Positions 61,500 through 64,000 of a stretch of DNA of 64,000 bases are shown in pieces. The position numbers and the translations under genes are program-made. The notes beneath the pieces are model-generated. The model was not told the origin of the DNA and searched no databases. It saw only the letters and a program-made list of their open reading frames with translations. Within the stretch, counting starts at the first letter, position 1. The number at the start of each line of letters is the position of its first letter. The stretch comes from JAZKHE01 sp040385525. Its GTDB lineage: Bacteria > Bacteroidota > Bacteroidia > UBA4408. The stretch lies in the NCBI GenBank assembly GCA_040385525.1, contig JAZKHE010000005.1, forward strand, positions 186,001 through 250,000, read 5' to 3'.

Positions 61500-62891
61500 A
61501 TGAGCTGGCTAAAAAGTATACTTTTAAGCTTAAACGAAAACGAGCTAAATGCAGTGAAATCAATCAAGTTGATTGGTCAGGAGAAAAAAGTGCTCGATTG
61601 GCAATTAAATAATTTTGATAAAGAAATTGATAATGATTTACTAACTAAGTTTGAAATTAGTAGTACACATTACTACAAAATCAATTCTGTTTTAATAAAA
61701 AAAATTCTCGCAAAATTCTCTGATAATTTTTATGAACGAAGCGATTTTTTGCGCACCAAAAATTTATACGCTGTTTTAAAAAGCGATTTAATTATAGAAT
61801 TAAAACAGCAGCAAAAGCTTGTAAATATTATAAAAGATAAACAATTGCTTTTGTATTTGTTTAGGTTGGCAATCGATTTTCCTTTTTCTAATTACAATGA
61901 AAATACAGTTGAGTTAATTGAAAAAGAATATTTAAGTTGCTTTAAAAACGAAGAATTACTAGAGCAAAAAACGTATATAAAATTTCATAAATTTTTTTCG
62001 CTTTGTAATAGAAGCGCGATTAAAAAAAATCCTCAAAAATCTTTTGGTTACACATTAAAAGATTTATTTGGTTTTGAAAAAGAACTAATACAATGGCAAA
62101 ATTATTTAGCACTTTATTATTTGTATCGAACTTTTTGTAGCTATTATGTTTACTACGAAAAAGACGTAGAAAAAAATATTGAATACTTAACAAAAGCAAT
62201 AGGCCTTAAAGAAAAAATTAAGCATCATTTCCCTATTGATTTAGAAGTTTTTTTAAACTTGCTTTTAGCAGACGCCTATTTGTTAGCAAACGAACCAAAG
62301 AAGTCTTTTGATATTTATAGCGCTATTTTTGATAAAGGTGTAGAAAAAAGCATGTATGGTTATTATTATCATTGCGAGCAATATTGCACCTTGGCAACGC
62401 AATTAGAGCAATATCAAAAGGCAATTTTTGTTTTAGAAAATTGTTTTAAAGAAGCTATAGAACAAAAAAACGATGTGTACGCTACACGAGGATTATTGGC
62501 GTATTGCAAGTTAAATTTAATTACAAAAAAATATAAAGAAGCATTAAGCAATATTGTTGAGGCAAGGAAAATAAACGATAAAAGTGTTTACTTGCCATTT
62601 GATTTACAAATAAGAGTTTTAGAAACTTTTTGCTTTTTTTTGAAAGATGATTTTGAGTTTACAAAAAGCCTTTGTGTAAGAAATATAAAGTTTATAAATG
62701 CGCAAGAAACAGCCTCGCAAATGCAGGAATATCTTGTGCTTTTTAAATTACTAAATCAATATATTTTAGCAGTTGAAAAGAAAAAAAACAACAAAAACGA
62801 TATTGTAAAAGCTTTAGAAGAACTTGATGAAAATTTTAAACCTATTTTCGGAAATCTACTGAGCGTTATAATCAAAAAAATAAACGAATAA
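61500..62891 (+). CDS. Helical-repeat protein of unknown function
   Basis: 463 residues, no signal or membrane segment. The N-terminal 100 residues (MSWLKSILLSLNENELNAVKSIKLIGQEKKVLDWQLNNF) look like a small helical domain. Residues about 190-420 are TPR-like helix pairs (YLALYYLYRTFCSYYVYYEKDVEKNIEYLTKAIGL, DLEVFLNLLLADAYLLANEPKKSFDIYSAIFDK, QLEQYQKAIFVLENCFKEAIEQKNDVYAT). Tyr- and Lys-rich. Possibly an adaptor or regulator; no catalytic motif is seen. Stop codon 9 bases before kdsB, so cotranscribed. No convincing promoter in the 100 bases before it; a TATATTTA is present. Confidence 0.75.
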   Translation: MSWLKSILLSLNENELNAVKSIKLIGQEKKVLDWQLNNFDKEIDNDLLTKFEISSTHYYKINSVLIKKILAKFSDNFYERSDFLRTKNLYAVLKSDLIIELKQQQKLVNIIKDKQLLLYLFRLAIDFPFSNYNENTVELIEKEYLSCFKNEELLEQKTYIKFHKFFSLCNRSAIKKNPQKSFGYTLKDLFGFEKELIQWQNYLALYYLYRTFCSYYVYYEKDVEKNIEYLTKAIGLKEKIKHHFPIDLEVFLNLLLADAYLLANEPKKSFDIYSAIFDKGVEKSMYGYYYHCEQYCTLATQLEQYQKAIFVLENCFKEAIEQKNDVYATRGLLAYCKLNLITKKYKEALSNIVEARKINDKSVYLPFDLQIRVLETFCFFLKDDFEFTKSLCVRNIKFINAQETASQMQEYLVLFKLLNQYILAVEKKKNNKNDIVKALEELDENFKPIFGNLLSVIIKKINE

Positions 62892-62900
62892 AAATAAGAA

Positions 62901-63662
62901 ATGAATTTTATTGGTATTATTCCTGCAAGATATAGTTCTACAAGATTACCAGGTAAACCTTTGGCAATAATCAATGGCAAAACCATGATTGAAAGGGTTG
63001 TAGAGCAATGTTTAAAATGTGAAAAACTTACTAAAGTTGTAGTTGCAACAGATGATGATCGGATTTTTAATTTTTTAAATGATAAAAAAATTAACGTAGT
63101 TCTTACGTCCGATACGCATCAAAGCGGAACTGATAGATGTTTTGAAGCTGCAAATAAAATTCAAGTTGAGCAAGACGATGTAATCATTAACATACAAGGC
63201 GACGAGCCATTTATCAATCCTAAACAAATAGAATTGTTAATTGATTCGTTTTCAAAAAAGGAGGTTGATATTGCCACACTAGTTAAGCAAATTAAAACTA
63301 CTGAGGATCTAAATAATCCATCAATTCCTAAAGTTGTATTTGATAAAAACAATAAAGCTTTGTTGTTTAGTAGAAGTGTAATTCCGTTTTCACGAAATGT
63401 AATTAATCAAGATGAATGGGTAAATAATTTTTTGTATTACAAACACATTGGTATTTATGGTTATCGTTTTTCTGTTTTAAAAGATTTGGTAAAACTGCCA
63501 GTTTCTAACTTAGAAAAAACCGAATCGTTAGAGCAATTGCGTTGGCTCGAAAATGGATATTCTATTTATGTTGAAAAAACCGAAATAGAATCGTTAGCAG
63601 TTGATACACCCGAAGACCTTAAAAAAGCAAACGATTTTTGCGTAATTAACAACATTAAGTAG
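62901..63662 (+). CDS. kdsB: CMP-Kdo synthetase (3-deoxy-manno-octulosonate cytidylyltransferase)
   Basis: 253 residues. Activates Kdo with CTP for the inner core of lipopolysaccharide. Motifs: IGIIPARYSSTRLPGKPLAIINGKTMIERV (nucleotide binding), VVVATDDDRIFNFL, SGTDRCFEAA, IINIQGDEPFINPKQIELLID and LFSRSVIPF, plus YKHIGIYGYR and ESLEQLRWLENGY. Complete. Consistent with an outer membrane bearing LPS, the anchor for type IX cargo via PorZ. Confidence 0.98.
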   Translation: MNFIGIIPARYSSTRLPGKPLAIINGKTMIERVVEQCLKCEKLTKVVVATDDDRIFNFLNDKKINVVLTSDTHQSGTDRCFEAANKIQVEQDDVIINIQGDEPFINPKQIELLIDSFSKKEVDIATLVKQIKTTEDLNNPSIPKVVFDKNNKALLFSRSVIPFSRNVINQDEWVNNFLYYKHIGIYGYRFSVLKDLVKLPVSNLEKTESLEQLRWLENGYSIYVEKTEIESLAVDTPEDLKKANDFCVINNIK

Positions 63663-63696
63663 TTGATTGTTAGTTGTTTAATAAGATTGTTGTTAA

Positions 63697-63731
63697 TATC
63701 TTTGAACTCCTGTTTTTGTTTAATATATTTG
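63697..63731 (+). promoter_or_regulatory. Two overlapping promoters before the HU-type gene
   Basis: TATCTTTG at 63697-63704 is itself a -7 box, and its TTTG (63701-63704) is 19 bases before TATATTTG at 63724-63731, so it could also serve as the -33 of a second promoter. The second -7 box ends only 4 bases before the ATG at 63736. Confidence 0.5.
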
Positions 63732-63735
63732 CGGT

Positions 63736-64000
63736 ATGATTAGCAAAGTAAACTTATATATTGACGAATTATTGTTGCAAAACAATTGTGTTGTGATTCC
63801 TTCGTTTGGAGGTTTTATTGCAAATTATATCCCGGCGCAATATAACGTTGCCACGAGTTTATATTATCCACCATCAAAACAAATTTTATTTAATAAAAAT
63901 TTAGTTTCAAACGATGGTTTGCTTTGTCGATTTATTGCCGAAAAAGAAAATATTTCTTTTGCGGAGGCAACTGCTAAAGTAGAAAATGTAGTTTTTGCAG
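63736..64000 (+). CDS. HU-like/SPOR-type protein, N-terminus (partial)
   Basis: 88 codons run off the right edge. VNLYIDELLLQNNCVVIPSFGGFIANYIPAQ, then LYYPPSKQILFNKNLVSNDGLLCRFIAEKENISFAEA matches the CCDC81-like bacterial HU domain that opens Bacteroidota proteins ending in a SPOR peptidoglycan-binding domain. The downstream domains lie beyond the window. Start chosen because the conserved domain begins almost at the ATG. Cell-envelope or division role is suspected from the family, not shown here. Confidence 0.75.
   Translation, partial: MISKVNLYIDELLLQNNCVVIPSFGGFIANYIPAQYNVATSLYYPPSKQILFNKNLVSNDGLLCRFIAEKENISFAEATAKVENVVFA

Overview
The window looks like chromosomal DNA of a Bacteroidota bacterium. 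It is strongly AT-rich, genes lack clear Shine-Dalgarno sites, and many genes are preceded by the Bacteroidota -7 promoter element TAnnTTTG (TATCTTTG or TATATTTG), in several cases with TTG about 17-22 bases upstream. It encodes the type IX secretion translocon SprA, the type IX protein PorZ and three secreted proteins with type IX C-terminal sorting domains. The order maeB-ruvA-sprA-gcvH-vanZ is also familiar from this phylum. I cannot name a genus. There is no sign of a prophage, complete insertion sequence or CRISPR array.

Layout. 1-2.0 kb (minus): start of a basic protein, a YraN-family protein, a RelE/ParE-type toxin-antitoxin pair and an S66 LD-carboxypeptidase. 2.1-4.2 kb: metG. 4.2-10.8 kb (minus): deoC, a full aldehyde dehydrogenase, five tandem paralogous small membrane proteins (six copies of one module) and a catalytically dead half-length aldehyde dehydrogenase; the two ALDH genes look like a split ALDH16. 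10.8-22.3 kb (minus): vanZ-like, gcvH, sprA, ruvA, maeB. 22.4-25.0 kb: a sirtuin and a TMTC-like membrane TPR protein. 25.1-34.3 kb: secreted type IX cargo and a run of Omp28-like thioredoxin-fold proteins, a TlpA-like protein and two beta-barrel proteins.

34.3-42.3 kb is the most accessory-looking stretch: a protein with tandem TIR/DUF4062-like folds, a 1383-residue membrane-anchored STAND NTPase, a polytopic membrane protein, a SpoIIE/PP2C-type phosphatase and a UbiX-type flavin prenyltransferase. It reads as a signalling or conflict module. 42.5-46.4 kb: ung, tRNA-Arg, porZ, recO. 46.7-52.6 kb (minus): a fused peptide-type ABC ATPase, an exonuclease, a conserved unknown, a serine hydrolase, lipB and a phosphosugar isomerase. 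52.8-64.0 kb: lysS, an Ala-rich coiled-coil protein, small exported proteins, the translation cluster rplM-rpsI-rpsB-tsf-pyrH-frr, a helical-repeat unknown, kdsB and the start of an HU/SPOR-type protein.

A roughly 210-base dispersed element occurs three times (about 11.8, 42.4 and 46.5 kb). Each copy lies about 60-80 bases after a stop codon, in the sense orientation of the preceding gene, and carries two mutually exclusive hairpins. This element, the STAND module and the ALDH/paralogue operon are the main items for follow-up.
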